Positions 36,501 to 43,893 of a stretch of DNA of 64,000 nt are shown here, in pieces. The translations under genes were made by a program, and so were the position numbers. The notes beneath the pieces were generated by a model, which worked only from the letters and a program-made list of their open reading frames with translations, did not search any database and had not been told where the DNA came from. The DNA is from an uncultured Dokdonia sp. GTDB taxonomy: Bacteria; Bacteroidota; Bacteroidia; Flavobacteriales; Flavobacteriaceae. Position 1 is the first letter of the stretch. Every line of letters begins with the position of its first letter. The stretch spans positions 372,001 through 436,000 of the forward strand of contig NZ_CANMDS010000003.1 of assembly GCF_947496725.1 (NCBI RefSeq), read 5' to 3'.

Positions 36501-37248
36501 ACCTAAAGCCGCTATACTAAGAGAGAAAGGAAGTAACTCTGAGCGTGAAATGGCAAATGCAATGTACCTAGCTGGTTTTGATGTTAAGGATGTGCATATG
36601 ACAGACTTAATAGAAGGACGTGAGACGCTAGAAGACATCCAGTTTTTAGGAGCTGTAGGTGGTTTTTCAAATAGTGATGTGCTTGGATCTGCAAAGGGTT
36701 GGGCAGGTGCTATAAAATATAATGAGAAGGCAAATAAGGCCATAAAGAATTTCTTTGCTCGTGAGGATACGCTCTCAGTAGGTATTTGTAATGGTTGCCA
36801 GTTGTTTTTAGAACTTGACCTTATCAATCCAGAGCATAAGCAACTTGCAAAGATGTCTCATAATGATAGTCACAAGCACGAGAGCAATTTTACCTCTGTA
36901 AAAATTGAAAAGAACAATAGTGTAATGTTATCTTCACTAGAAGGTACTACGCTAGGCGTATGGATATCACACGGAGAAGGTAAGTTTAACTTACCTATGG
37001 GCAAAGATGCTTATGATATAGTAGCAACCTACGGTTATGAAGGGTACCCTGCAAATCCTAATGGATCTGACTTTAATACCGCAATGATTTGTGATACTAC
37101 AGGACGTCACCTTGCAACTATGCCGCACATAGAGCGATCTACTTTCCCTTGGAACTGGGCACACTACCCTGCTCAACATACAGACGAGGTAAGTCCTTGG
37201 CTAGAGGCTTTTGTAAATGCAAGACTTTGGGTAGAGAAGAATAAATAA
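33589..37248 (+). CDS. purL: Phosphoribosylformylglycinamidine synthase (FGAM synthase, large form)
   Basis: A 1219-residue purine biosynthesis enzyme that combines an N-terminal domain, two AIRS-like ATP-binding halves and a C-terminal glutamine amidotransferase. Motifs: FSQVNSEHCRHKIFNG, ETHNFPTTVEPFNGAATGSG and GGEIRDRL for the FGAM centre; GICNGCQLFLELDL for the glutaminase with its Cys; ISHGEGKF and later HIERSTFPWNWAH for the His and Glu parts. It converts FGAR, glutamine and ATP to FGAM. The length is normal. The interspersed palindrome is in the N-terminal domain and encodes AFAKA in frame. Confidence 0.95.
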   Translation: MIHFFGNPQSTVYAVQTTQDFTQEDIAKLVWLFGNSPQIEASTIDAFFIGPRAAMITPWSTNAVEITQNMGITGIVRIEEFAFAKAETTFDPMISQQFESLDQTIFDIEVTPEEILPITDIAAYNEKEGLSLSDEEVAYLEGVAAKIGRPLTDSEVFGFSQVNSEHCRHKIFNGTFVIDGEEMPSSLFKLIKKTSAENPNTIVSAYKDNVAFIEGPKATQFAPNTADKPDYYTEKEFESVISIKAETHNFPTTVEPFNGAATGSGGEIRDRLAGGKGSLPLAGTAVYMTPYSRLEQDRPWEQGMQERKWLYQNPIDLLIKASNGASDFGNKFGQPLIVGSVLTFEHQEDGQRLGYDKVIMQAGGIGYGKKEQALKDTPQDGDKIVILGGENYRIGMGGAAVSSADTGALDSGIELNAVQRSNPEMQKRAANAVRGMVESDVNPIVSIHDHGAGGHLNCLSELVEDTGGLIDLDKLPVGDPTLSAKEIIGNESQERMGLVIGKEDIDTLQRIADRERSPMYEVGDVTTDHRFTFKSATTGKSPMDLHLDDMFGSSPKTVMTDVTVARNYKEPTYELGKIHDYLEQVLQLEAVACKDWLTNKVDRCVGGRVAKQQCVGPLQLPLNNVGVMAMDFKSTKGIATSIGHSPVSGLINPVAGSKNSIAESLTNIVWAPLTDGLQSVSLSANWMWPCKNEGEDARLYKAVEAISEMAINLGINVPTGKDSLSMKQKYPDGDVIAPGTVVISAAGSCNNINQVVEPVLQKDGGAIYYINMSGDSHKLGGSSFAQVCHSIGNEAPTVVSDDNFKTAFNTLQELIKDNKIQAGHDVASGGLITTLLELCFADTNLGASLDLTEIGEQDLIKLLFSENAGVVFQADAGVEDILTANNVAFFKIGNVTDTAELVIKSNGVEMGLNVSSLRDTWFKTSFLLDNKQTASGLAQDRFDNYKNQALDYTFPAHFTGKKPVLDTSKPRPKAAILREKGSNSEREMANAMYLAGFDVKDVHMTDLIEGRETLEDIQFLGAVGGFSNSDVLGSAKGWAGAIKYNEKANKAIKNFFAREDTLSVGICNGCQLFLELDLINPEHKQLAKMSHNDSHKHESNFTSVKIEKNNSVMLSSLEGTTLGVWISHGEGKFNLPMGKDAYDIVATYGYEGYPANPNGSDFNTAMICDTTGRHLATMPHIERSTFPWNWAHYPAQHTDEVSPWLEAFVNARLWVEKNK
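33831..33846. repeat. Interspersed palindrome, copy 9 (inside purL)
   Basis: Perfect CGCTTTCGCGAAAGCG, read as FAFAKAE near residue 85 of PurL. Confidence 0.92.
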
Positions 37249-37272
37249 GAAAGCAACATCGCATATTTATAG

Positions 37273-37307
37273 ACTCCCACGCTCTTTTAAAGATAGTGGG
37301 AGTTTTT
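37273..37307 (+). terminator. purL terminator
   Basis: ACTCCCAC / GTGGGAGT hairpin (37273-37280 with 37296-37303), 15-nt loop and T tract. Confidence 0.8.
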
Positions 37308-37312
37308 ATTTT

Positions 37313-37326
37313 GCTTTCGCGAAAGC
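37313..37326. repeat. Interspersed palindrome, copy 10
   Basis: GCTTTCGCGAAAGC between the purL terminator and the Crp-like gene. Confidence 0.9.
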
Positions 37327-37359
37327 GTATATTTACTCAAACCGCCACACTTTATAATC

Positions 37360-37941
37360 CTGGAAAATCAAAATATCATAACCCAAATTTTTAAGAACGT
37401 AGATCTTGATACCATAGCCATAAGCCTTATAAATCAAGGAATGGAGCGCATTGAAGTAAAAAAAGGAGAAATTCTTATAGATGTAAACCAGGTTGTAATA
37501 GATCAATACTATGTGCATAGTGGCTGTCTACGCTCCTATTTTACAGATACTGTGGGTAAGGAGCACACACTTATGTTTGCCATAAATGACTGGTGGATAA
37601 GTGACTATACAGCATACTTTACAAAGGCGCCGGCCATTGTCACTATAGAGTGTCTTCAAGATGCGGTGATTTATAAATTACCTAAGGAAAAACTAGATAA
37701 TCTCTACGAGAACATCCCATCGCTTGAATCTTTTTTTAGAAAGAAAATGGAAGGAGCTTTTGCTAGTTTTCAGAAGCGTATTCTGGGTAATATCTCCTTA
37801 TCTGCCAGGGAGCGTTACCACAGTTTTATTACCACCTACCCTACTATAGAAAAAACGGTAAAGAACTATCATATAGCATCTTACTTAGGGATAACTACCG
37901 AAAGTTTAAGCCGCATACGCAAGGAAATTGCCAAAGGATAG
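37360..37941 (+). CDS. Crp/Fnr-family transcriptional regulator, apparent CTG start
   Basis: A regulator of about 193 residues. The cyclic-nucleotide-binding-like barrel (about residues 25-120) has EVKKGEILIDVNQ, YYVHSGCLRSYFTD and a C-terminal HTH with YHIASYLGITTESLSRIRKE. The first canonical start is the ATG at 37441, which would remove the N-terminal helix of the fold. The upstream frame is open to a stop at 37294 with ENQNIITQIFKNVDLDTIAI before the ATG, exactly the helical start of this family, but contains no ATG, GTG or TTG. CTG at 37360 is one change from ATG and gives (M)ENQ-type start. Bacteroidota Crp-like proteins usually control oxidative or metabolic responses; the target may be the neighbouring DJ-1-like gene. 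Confidence 0.75.
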   Translation: MENQNIITQIFKNVDLDTIAISLINQGMERIEVKKGEILIDVNQVVIDQYYVHSGCLRSYFTDTVGKEHTLMFAINDWWISDYTAYFTKAPAIVTIECLQDAVIYKLPKEKLDNLYENIPSLESFFRKKMEGAFASFQKRILGNISLSARERYHSFITTYPTIEKTVKNYHIASYLGITTESLSRIRKEIAKG

Positions 37942-37993
37942 TTAAAAATCCCTTTTATTATCATAAATCAATTTTTTGAGAAATTGAGCACTG

Positions 37994-38001
37994 TATTTTT
38001 G
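37994..38001 (+). promoter_or_regulatory. Flavobacterial -7 box before the DJ-1-like gene
   Basis: TATTTTTG (TAnnTTTG), 19 nt upstream of the ATG at 38021; no good -33 TTG at the right spacing. Confidence 0.4.
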
Positions 38002-38020
38002 TGTCAACTAAAAAATACTA

Positions 38021-38818
38021 ATGAAAAAAACGCTCACAGCGATTGTATTACTTGCAGTTGCATTGTCTTGTAAACAAGGAAATGAAAACGAAGTAACTAC
38101 TTTGACTAATGTAGAATCAAAAAAAGAAAATGCTATGAAAAAGGTACTATTTGTTTTAACAAGTCACGAAGACTTAGGAGACACAGGAGAAAAAACAGGA
38201 TTTTGGGTAGAGGAGTTTGCTGCACCATATTACTTACTTAAGGACAAAGGTGTAGATATCACACTTGCTTCGCCTAAAGGTGGACAACCGCCTATAGACC
38301 CAAAAAGTAATACAGAAGATGCACAAACACCTGCAACCAAAAGATACTTTGCAGACCAAGAAACGCAAGATAAACTTGCTGCTACTATTAAGCTAGAGAC
38401 GGTTAGTCAAGAAGATTATGACGCTGTTTTTTATCCAGGAGGTCACGGGCCATTATGGGATCTTGCAGAAGACAAAAATTCTATCGCCCTTATTGAGAGC
38501 TTTTATGCAAATGAGAAGCCAGTAGCTGCTGTATGTCACGCACCAGCTATCTTCAAGAACACAAAAAATGAAGATGGTACACCACTAGTAAGCGGTAAAC
38601 GTGTTACAGGTTTTACAAATTCTGAAGAAGATGCTGTACAACTTACAGATGTAGTGCCATTCTTAGTAGAAGATATGCTCATTGCAAATGGAGGAAAGTA
38701 TGAAAAAGTTGCAGACTGGGGTGAGTTTGCTGTAGAAGATGGACTTCTTATTACTGGACAAAACCCAGCTTCTTCTGAGCTAGTAGCAGAAAAACTATTA
38801 CATAAATTATCCCTATAA
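38021..38818 (+). CDS. DJ-1/PfpI (Hsp31-like) family lipoprotein
   Basis: A 265-residue protein. It begins with MKKTLTAIVLLAVALSC, a lipoprotein signal with Cys17, followed by a linker of about 20 residues. The fold starts at Met39 (MKKVLFVLTSHE) with FWVEEFAAPYYLLKDKG (Glu64, active-site acid) and YPGGHGPLWDL; the nucleophile is Cys172 in AAVCHAP. This matches the Hsp31-like group of class I glutamine amidotransferase-like proteins, which detoxify glyoxal-like compounds or act as chaperones. Being lipidated is unusual for a DJ-1-type enzyme; an alternative translation start at Met39 would give a cytoplasmic form. It follows the Crp-like regulator. Confidence 0.85.
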   Translation: MKKTLTAIVLLAVALSCKQGNENEVTTLTNVESKKENAMKKVLFVLTSHEDLGDTGEKTGFWVEEFAAPYYLLKDKGVDITLASPKGGQPPIDPKSNTEDAQTPATKRYFADQETQDKLAATIKLETVSQEDYDAVFYPGGHGPLWDLAEDKNSIALIESFYANEKPVAAVCHAPAIFKNTKNEDGTPLVSGKRVTGFTNSEEDAVQLTDVVPFLVEDMLIANGGKYEKVADWGEFAVEDGLLITGQNPASSELVAEKLLHKLSL

Positions 38819-38846
38819 TTCCCCCTCAATATAGTGGATATTCCAG

Positions 38847-38876
38847 AGCCTAAGCTTTATAAGCTTAGGCTTTTTT
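38847..38876 (+). terminator. Terminator of the DJ-1-like gene
   Basis: Perfect 11-bp stem AGCCTAAGCTT/AAGCTTAGGCT, 3-nt loop and run of T. Confidence 0.9.
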
Positions 38877-38950
38877 CTTACCATAAAAGTAGGAAAATCA
38901 TAAGCTTAGGTGTTATATCTTTATAAACCTTATTGTATAAAGACTACTAG

Positions 38951-41329
38951 ATGAAAAAACTACTTACGCTGCTTGTTGTTATAACATTTTACGCTTTCGC
39001 GAAAGCGCAACAAACCCCTTTAACATATCATAAAGCAAAAATATATCTATCTAGCAGCCACACGCTTCAAAATCTTAAAAATCTAGATGTAGCCGTAGAC
39101 CACGTAGTCCATAAGGAAGGTACTTTTGTAATCTCAGACTTCTCTACAGATGAGATTAATCTGGCTAGACAAAGTGGTTATAAAGTGGACGTTTTAATAA
39201 ATGATGTAGCCTCATTTTATAAATCTCAAAGCAATAGATCACAATCTCAACAACAAAACACAAGCTGCTCAACAAGTGAAACTAGTTACCCTACCCCAGT
39301 AAATTTTAATCAAGGTTCTATGGGAGGATATCTCACCTACCAAGAGTTTCTGGAAGAAGTAGATGCAATGGCGGCTCAGTACCCAGAACTTATCACTGCA
39401 AAGTCACCTATAAGTGATTTTCTTACAGAAGGCGAGCCAGATACCTCTGTAACACCATCCATAGGTTCTAACCCTATATATTGGCTTAAAATAAGTGATA
39501 ACCCTAACGTAGATGAAACCGAACCAGAAATACTATATACGGCTATACATCACGCACGTGAGCCTATGTCACTTATGCAGCTTGTTTATTATATGTGGTA
39601 TTTATTAGAAAATTATGAAGATAATCTAGAAGTAAAAGCGATTGTAGATAATACTGAGCTCTATTTTGTACCTGTGATTAACCCAGATGGTTATTTATAT
39701 AATCAAGTGACCGATCCTAATGGAGGTGGACTATGGCGTAAAAATAGAAAAAATGGCAACGGTGTAGATAACAATAGAAATTATGATTACCATATAAATG
39801 GAGATCCTAATAATGGCTCTTGGGGAGGCCCAGGATCATCTACAAATCCGGGATCTAACACTTATCACGGTACAGGGCCATTTTCTGAGATAGAAAATCA
39901 GGCAATAAAATGGTTTGTAGAGCAACATAACTTTGTGCTGGCACTTAATAATCACACCTTTGGTGAGTTGTTGTATTATCCATTTGGCTATGCAGATGTC
40001 GCAACGGCAGATGATGCACTTTATCAAGGTCTAGGTGCGCAACTCACATCTATAAACGGTTATACTCCTATACGAGACAATCCATTTGCTGGTGAGAGTG
40101 ATGATTTTATGTATGGTACAGTAGGTACGCACGATAAGATTTTTGCCTTCACTCCAGAGATAGGGACTTCTTTCTGGCCACCAGCAAGTGACATTATATC
40201 TATTTCACAAGAGATGATGTTTATGAACCTTACGGCTGCACAGGTGGTAACAAACTATGGTGCTCTTGTAGAAACTACAAATAGCTTTGTAGGAGAAAAT
40301 ACGTCTCTCTCGACCTCTTTTGATTTAAAACGATTAGGAGTTGCAAGTACTGGGGACTTTATCGTAAGCTTTAGCCCTGTATCAAGCAATATTACTAGTA
40401 ATGGTAGTGCGGTAAATTTTGATGCGCTAGCGCCATTAGAAACTGCTAGCGGAACAATCACTTATACACTAGACCCTACTATTGAGATAGGTGATAGTAT
40501 AGAATTTGATCTCGTGGTTAACAATGGGTTTTATGATAATAATATCCGTGTAAGTAAAGTATATGGAGCGTTAACTAATGTATTTCTTGATAATGGAGAT
40601 ACAATAGATAGTTATGAGAATACTAGCTGGGGAGTAACAAGTTCCACTTTTGTATCACCTTCATCATCTATTACAGATTCACCTTCTGGTAATTATAGCG
40701 ATAATGAAAATAGTAGTATCACACTTACAGACCCCATAGATCTTACTCAAAGCACAGCCGCAGCTATATCATTTTATGCAAAGTGGGATATTGAAAATAC
40801 TTGGGATTATGTACAATTTGAAATATCTACAGATAATGGTGTCAGCTGGCAACCACAATGTGGTAATTTTACAAGTGCAGGAACTAATGCACAACCAGTA
40901 GGAGAGCCTTTATATGATGGGGTACAGAATGACTGGGTATTTGAGGAAATTAATTTAAGTGATTATATAGGAGAGGTTATCTTGGCCAGATTCAGACTTG
41001 TTTCTGATGGAGCTGTAACAAGAGATGGCTTTTATTATGATGACCTTAATTTTTCTGTAATTACAGATGAGGCGCTGCAGGTAGAAAATGTAAATTTTAA
41101 AGCAGGTTTTGAGTTATTTCCTAATCCTGTAAAGAACCTATTAACAGTACGTACTTCTCTAGGTTCATATACAAGTAGTGTTTATAATGTCTTAGGTCAA
41201 GAAGTTTCAAACGCTACAGTACAGCAAGGAAATGCGTTTATAGATTATACTGGTCTACCAGATGGAATTTACTTTTTGAGACTAGAAACAGAGGAAAACA
41301 GTGCAATTTTTAAAATTGTTAAGAATTAA
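38951..41329 (+). CDS. Secreted M14 zinc carboxypeptidase with type IX sorting domain
   Basis: A 792-residue exported metallopeptidase. The signal is MKKLLTLLVVITFYAFAKAQ, whose end (YAFAKAQ) is encoded by a copy of the interspersed palindrome. The peptidase domain (about 120-440) has the zinc motif HHAREPMS (HxxE), a later His in LNNHTFGELLYYPFGY, and the catalytic Glu in FTPEIGTSFWP. After this come Ig/MAM-like modules and a C-terminal type A sorting domain: ELFPNPVKNLLTV, VYNVLGQEVSN and GIYFLRLETEENSAIFK. It should be released or attached outside the cell and remove C-terminal residues from peptides. A TATCTTTA box lies about 30 nt upstream. Confidence 0.9.
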   Translation: MKKLLTLLVVITFYAFAKAQQTPLTYHKAKIYLSSSHTLQNLKNLDVAVDHVVHKEGTFVISDFSTDEINLARQSGYKVDVLINDVASFYKSQSNRSQSQQQNTSCSTSETSYPTPVNFNQGSMGGYLTYQEFLEEVDAMAAQYPELITAKSPISDFLTEGEPDTSVTPSIGSNPIYWLKISDNPNVDETEPEILYTAIHHAREPMSLMQLVYYMWYLLENYEDNLEVKAIVDNTELYFVPVINPDGYLYNQVTDPNGGGLWRKNRKNGNGVDNNRNYDYHINGDPNNGSWGGPGSSTNPGSNTYHGTGPFSEIENQAIKWFVEQHNFVLALNNHTFGELLYYPFGYADVATADDALYQGLGAQLTSINGYTPIRDNPFAGESDDFMYGTVGTHDKIFAFTPEIGTSFWPPASDIISISQEMMFMNLTAAQVVTNYGALVETTNSFVGENTSLSTSFDLKRLGVASTGDFIVSFSPVSSNITSNGSAVNFDALAPLETASGTITYTLDPTIEIGDSIEFDLVVNNGFYDNNIRVSKVYGALTNVFLDNGDTIDSYENTSWGVTSSTFVSPSSSITDSPSGNYSDNENSSITLTDPIDLTQSTAAAISFYAKWDIENTWDYVQFEISTDNGVSWQPQCGNFTSAGTNAQPVGEPLYDGVQNDWVFEEINLSDYIGEVILARFRLVSDGAVTRDGFYYDDLNFSVITDEALQVENVNFKAGFELFPNPVKNLLTVRTSLGSYTSSVYNVLGQEVSNATVQQGNAFIDYTGLPDGIYFLRLETEENSAIFKIVKN
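38992..39007. repeat. Interspersed palindrome, copy 11 (in the carboxypeptidase signal peptide)
   Basis: Perfect CGCTTTCGCGAAAGCG encoding AFAKA at the signal-peptidase site. Confidence 0.92.
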
Positions 41330-41449
41330 GTAAAAAACGCATCTTATAGAAAATCAATGTAATATCTCCAAATTGTAAAATATAGCGCCTTATTTTAAGA
41401 ATAACTCAATAGAAACCGTGCATTTTTTCATATTTTGTCACCGAATTAA

Positions 41450-43228
41450 ATGAAACTTATGGAAATTACTAGATTATTTGACTTTCCTTATCATCAACTG
41501 GAAACAAACAACCTGCCTGATGCCCTATGTACGAAAGTAAATGGAGAATGGATTAAGACATCTACGCAAGAATATATTGATAAAGCAAATGCTTTTAGTA
41601 GAGGACTATTACGATTAGGTGTAAAACCTAATGATAAAATTGCAGTTATCTCAATGACTAACCGCACAGAGTGGCATATCTGTGATGTAGGTATTTTACA
41701 AATAGGTGCTCAAAACGTGCCTATGTACCCTACCATCTCTGCCGAAGATTATGCATATGTACTTAATCACTCTGAAAGTAAATATGTATTTGTTTCTTGT
41801 ACAGAAACACTAGCAAAAGTTAGAGAAGCTCAAGATAAAGTACCATCATTACAAGGAGTATACTCTTTTGATGATATAGACGGTTGTGATAACTGGCAAC
41901 AGGTATTAGATCAAGGAGCAGATGATAGTAATCAACCAGAAGTGCAAGCGCTTATGGATTCTGTAAAGACAGATGACCTTGCTACGCTTATTTATACATC
42001 TGGAACTACCGGTAGACCTAAAGGCGTGATGCTATCGCATAGAAATATTGTGAGTAACGCCATATCAAGTACAGAACGTGTACCTACTGGCGGCGAAGGC
42101 ATAAAGGCATTGAGCTTTTTACCTATTTGCCACATATATGAGCGTATGATTACGTATCTATATCAGTACAATAGTGTAGCAATCTACTTTGCAGAGTCGC
42201 TAGAGACTATCTCAGACAACCTTAAGGAGGTAAAGCCTGAGATTATGACAGCTGTACCTAGATTACTAGAGAAGGTATACGACAAGATTATTGCAAAGGG
42301 AGCAGATCTTACAGGTATAAAGAAAAAACTATTTTTCTGGGCTGTAGATGTAGGTTTAGAATATGAGCCATATGGTCAAAATGGATGGTTATATGAGCGT
42401 AAACTTGCAATTGCCCGTAAATTAATCTTTTCAAAATGGCAAGAGGCATTAGGAGGTAATCTTAAAGTGATTGCTTCTGGTAGTGCTGCACTACAACCAC
42501 GTCTAGCTAGAATATACAATGCTGCGCAGATGGGTGTTATGGAAGGTTACGGTCTTACCGAAACATCACCAGTATGTTCTGTAAATGATATGCGAGGTGG
42601 TAATTTTAGAATTGGTACTGTAGGAAAGCTTATAAAGGACGTAGAAGTAAAAATAGCAGAAGATGGAGAGATCCTTGTAAAAGGACCTAATGTAATGCTA
42701 GGTTATTATAAGGATGCAGAAAAGACAAACGAAGTCCTTAAAAATGGCTACTTCCACACAGGTGATATAGGTCATATAGATGAAGATGGTTTCCTTAAAA
42801 TTACAGATCGTAAGAAGGAAATGTTTAAAACATCTGGAGGTAAATATGTTGCACCACAATTATTAGAAAACAGATTTAAGCAATCACGTTTTATAGAGCA
42901 AATAATGGTTATAGGTGAAGGGCAAAAAATGCCAGCTGCATTAATACAACCTAATTTTGAGTTCCTAGAAGACTGGGCAAAGATGAAAAATGTGACTTAC
43001 ACCTCACAAAAAGATCTTATTGCAAACCCAGAAGTGCAAGCGCGCTACCAAAAGGAAGTTGATGAGGCAAACGAGAGCTTTGCAAAATGGGAAAAGGTAA
43101 AAGCCTTTAGACTTACGCCAGATGCTTGGACCGTAGAAGGTGGTCACCTCACTCCTACTATGAAGCTTAAACGTAAAATCATTAAAGAGAATTACGTTCA
43201 TCTTTACAATGACATCTACGGATTATAA
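41450..43228 (+). CDS. Long-chain fatty acid-CoA ligase (AMP-binding)
   Basis: A 592-residue adenylating enzyme. ATP motif LIYTSGTTGRPKGVMLSHRN (about 182-201), second motif YGLTETSPVC, then YFHTGDIGHIDEDGFLKITD and RKKEMFKTSGGKYVAP near the C-terminus, all standard for long-chain acyl-CoA synthetases of the FadD15 type. It activates fatty acids for beta-oxidation or lipid synthesis; the thiolase later in the window may be part of the same catabolic pathway, but they are 12 kb apart. The ATG at 41450 or the one nine bases later may start it. A terminator follows. Confidence 0.9.
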   Translation: MKLMEITRLFDFPYHQLETNNLPDALCTKVNGEWIKTSTQEYIDKANAFSRGLLRLGVKPNDKIAVISMTNRTEWHICDVGILQIGAQNVPMYPTISAEDYAYVLNHSESKYVFVSCTETLAKVREAQDKVPSLQGVYSFDDIDGCDNWQQVLDQGADDSNQPEVQALMDSVKTDDLATLIYTSGTTGRPKGVMLSHRNIVSNAISSTERVPTGGEGIKALSFLPICHIYERMITYLYQYNSVAIYFAESLETISDNLKEVKPEIMTAVPRLLEKVYDKIIAKGADLTGIKKKLFFWAVDVGLEYEPYGQNGWLYERKLAIARKLIFSKWQEALGGNLKVIASGSAALQPRLARIYNAAQMGVMEGYGLTETSPVCSVNDMRGGNFRIGTVGKLIKDVEVKIAEDGEILVKGPNVMLGYYKDAEKTNEVLKNGYFHTGDIGHIDEDGFLKITDRKKEMFKTSGGKYVAPQLLENRFKQSRFIEQIMVIGEGQKMPAALIQPNFEFLEDWAKMKNVTYTSQKDLIANPEVQARYQKEVDEANESFAKWEKVKAFRLTPDAWTVEGGHLTPTMKLKRKIIKENYVHLYNDIYGL

Positions 43229-43235
43229 AATTTTC

Positions 43236-43265
43236 AAAAGGGTTACGATATCGTAACCCTTTTTT
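43236..43265 (+). terminator. Terminator of the acyl-CoA ligase gene
   Basis: Palindromic AAAAGGGTTACGA/TCGTAACCCTTTT with a T run, 8 nt after the stop. Confidence 0.88.
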
Positions 43266-43295
43266 AATACATAAAACCCTAGTAAATTTAACATC

Positions 43296-43730
43296 GTGTC
43301 TCGATCTTCTTTATTACTCGTCATTGCTCAAGGTTTCCTCATAGGCGCCCTACTCTACAATTCAGATAGTTTTAGTGTGGAGTATATACCGCTCTTGTTT
43401 AAGGTATGTGGGTTTGCGATAGCTTTGTGGGGAGTGCTTGCAATGCGTATCGGTAATTTTAATATTCAGCCAGAGGTTAAATCTGAGGCTTTAGTAACCC
43501 GTGGTCCTTATCAAATCTTGCGCAATCCTATGTATACAGGCATTCTCTTATTTTTTATCCCAGCTGCTTTTATTCCTTTGAGTATTATAAATTTAATGCT
43601 ATATATAGCACTTGTGGTAGTTCTAGTTTTAAAGATTTACAAAGAAGAGCAACTGCTGTTAAGTCATTTTGGAGCAACCTATAAGGCATATAAGAAGACA
43701 ACATACCGTCTTATTCCGTTATTGTTTTAA
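43296..43730 (+). CDS. Membrane methyltransferase-like protein, isoprenylcysteine carboxyl methyltransferase family
   Basis: A 144-residue protein starting with GTG. It has four membrane segments and the family motif LVTRGPYQILRNPMYTG (about 67-83; the RxPxYxx core binds the cofactor carboxylate region), then EEQLLLSHFGATYKAYKK near the end, as in PEMT/ICMT-like proteins. The substrate is not known; in bacteria these proteins probably methylate lipids or thiols. It stands after a terminator and before a palindrome copy. Confidence 0.8.
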   Translation: MSRSSLLLVIAQGFLIGALLYNSDSFSVEYIPLLFKVCGFAIALWGVLAMRIGNFNIQPEVKSEALVTRGPYQILRNPMYTGILLFFIPAAFIPLSIINLMLYIALVVVLVLKIYKEEQLLLSHFGATYKAYKKTTYRLIPLLF

Positions 43731-43774
43731 AAAAAATATCTTGCAATTTCATATAGTTTTATGCGGTAGAATCA

Positions 43775-43790
43775 CGCTTTCGCGAAAGCG
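43775..43790. repeat. Interspersed palindrome, copy 12
   Basis: Perfect CGCTTTCGCGAAAGCG extended to 18 bp, 44 nt after the methyltransferase-like gene's stop. Confidence 0.92.
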
Positions 43791-43867
43791 TAAAAAAACC
43801 ACGCTCAGGCATTAATATTAACAATCTCTTATAGTAGTACTCACTTTCTAATTAAGCCTTAAAGCGG

Positions 43868-43875
43868 TAAATTTG
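43868..43875 (+). promoter_or_regulatory. Flavobacterial -7 box for uvrA
   Basis: TAAATTTG (TAnnTTTG), 18 nt upstream of the ATG. Confidence 0.45.
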
Positions 43876-43893
43876 TTACTTGCCTAAAATTCT

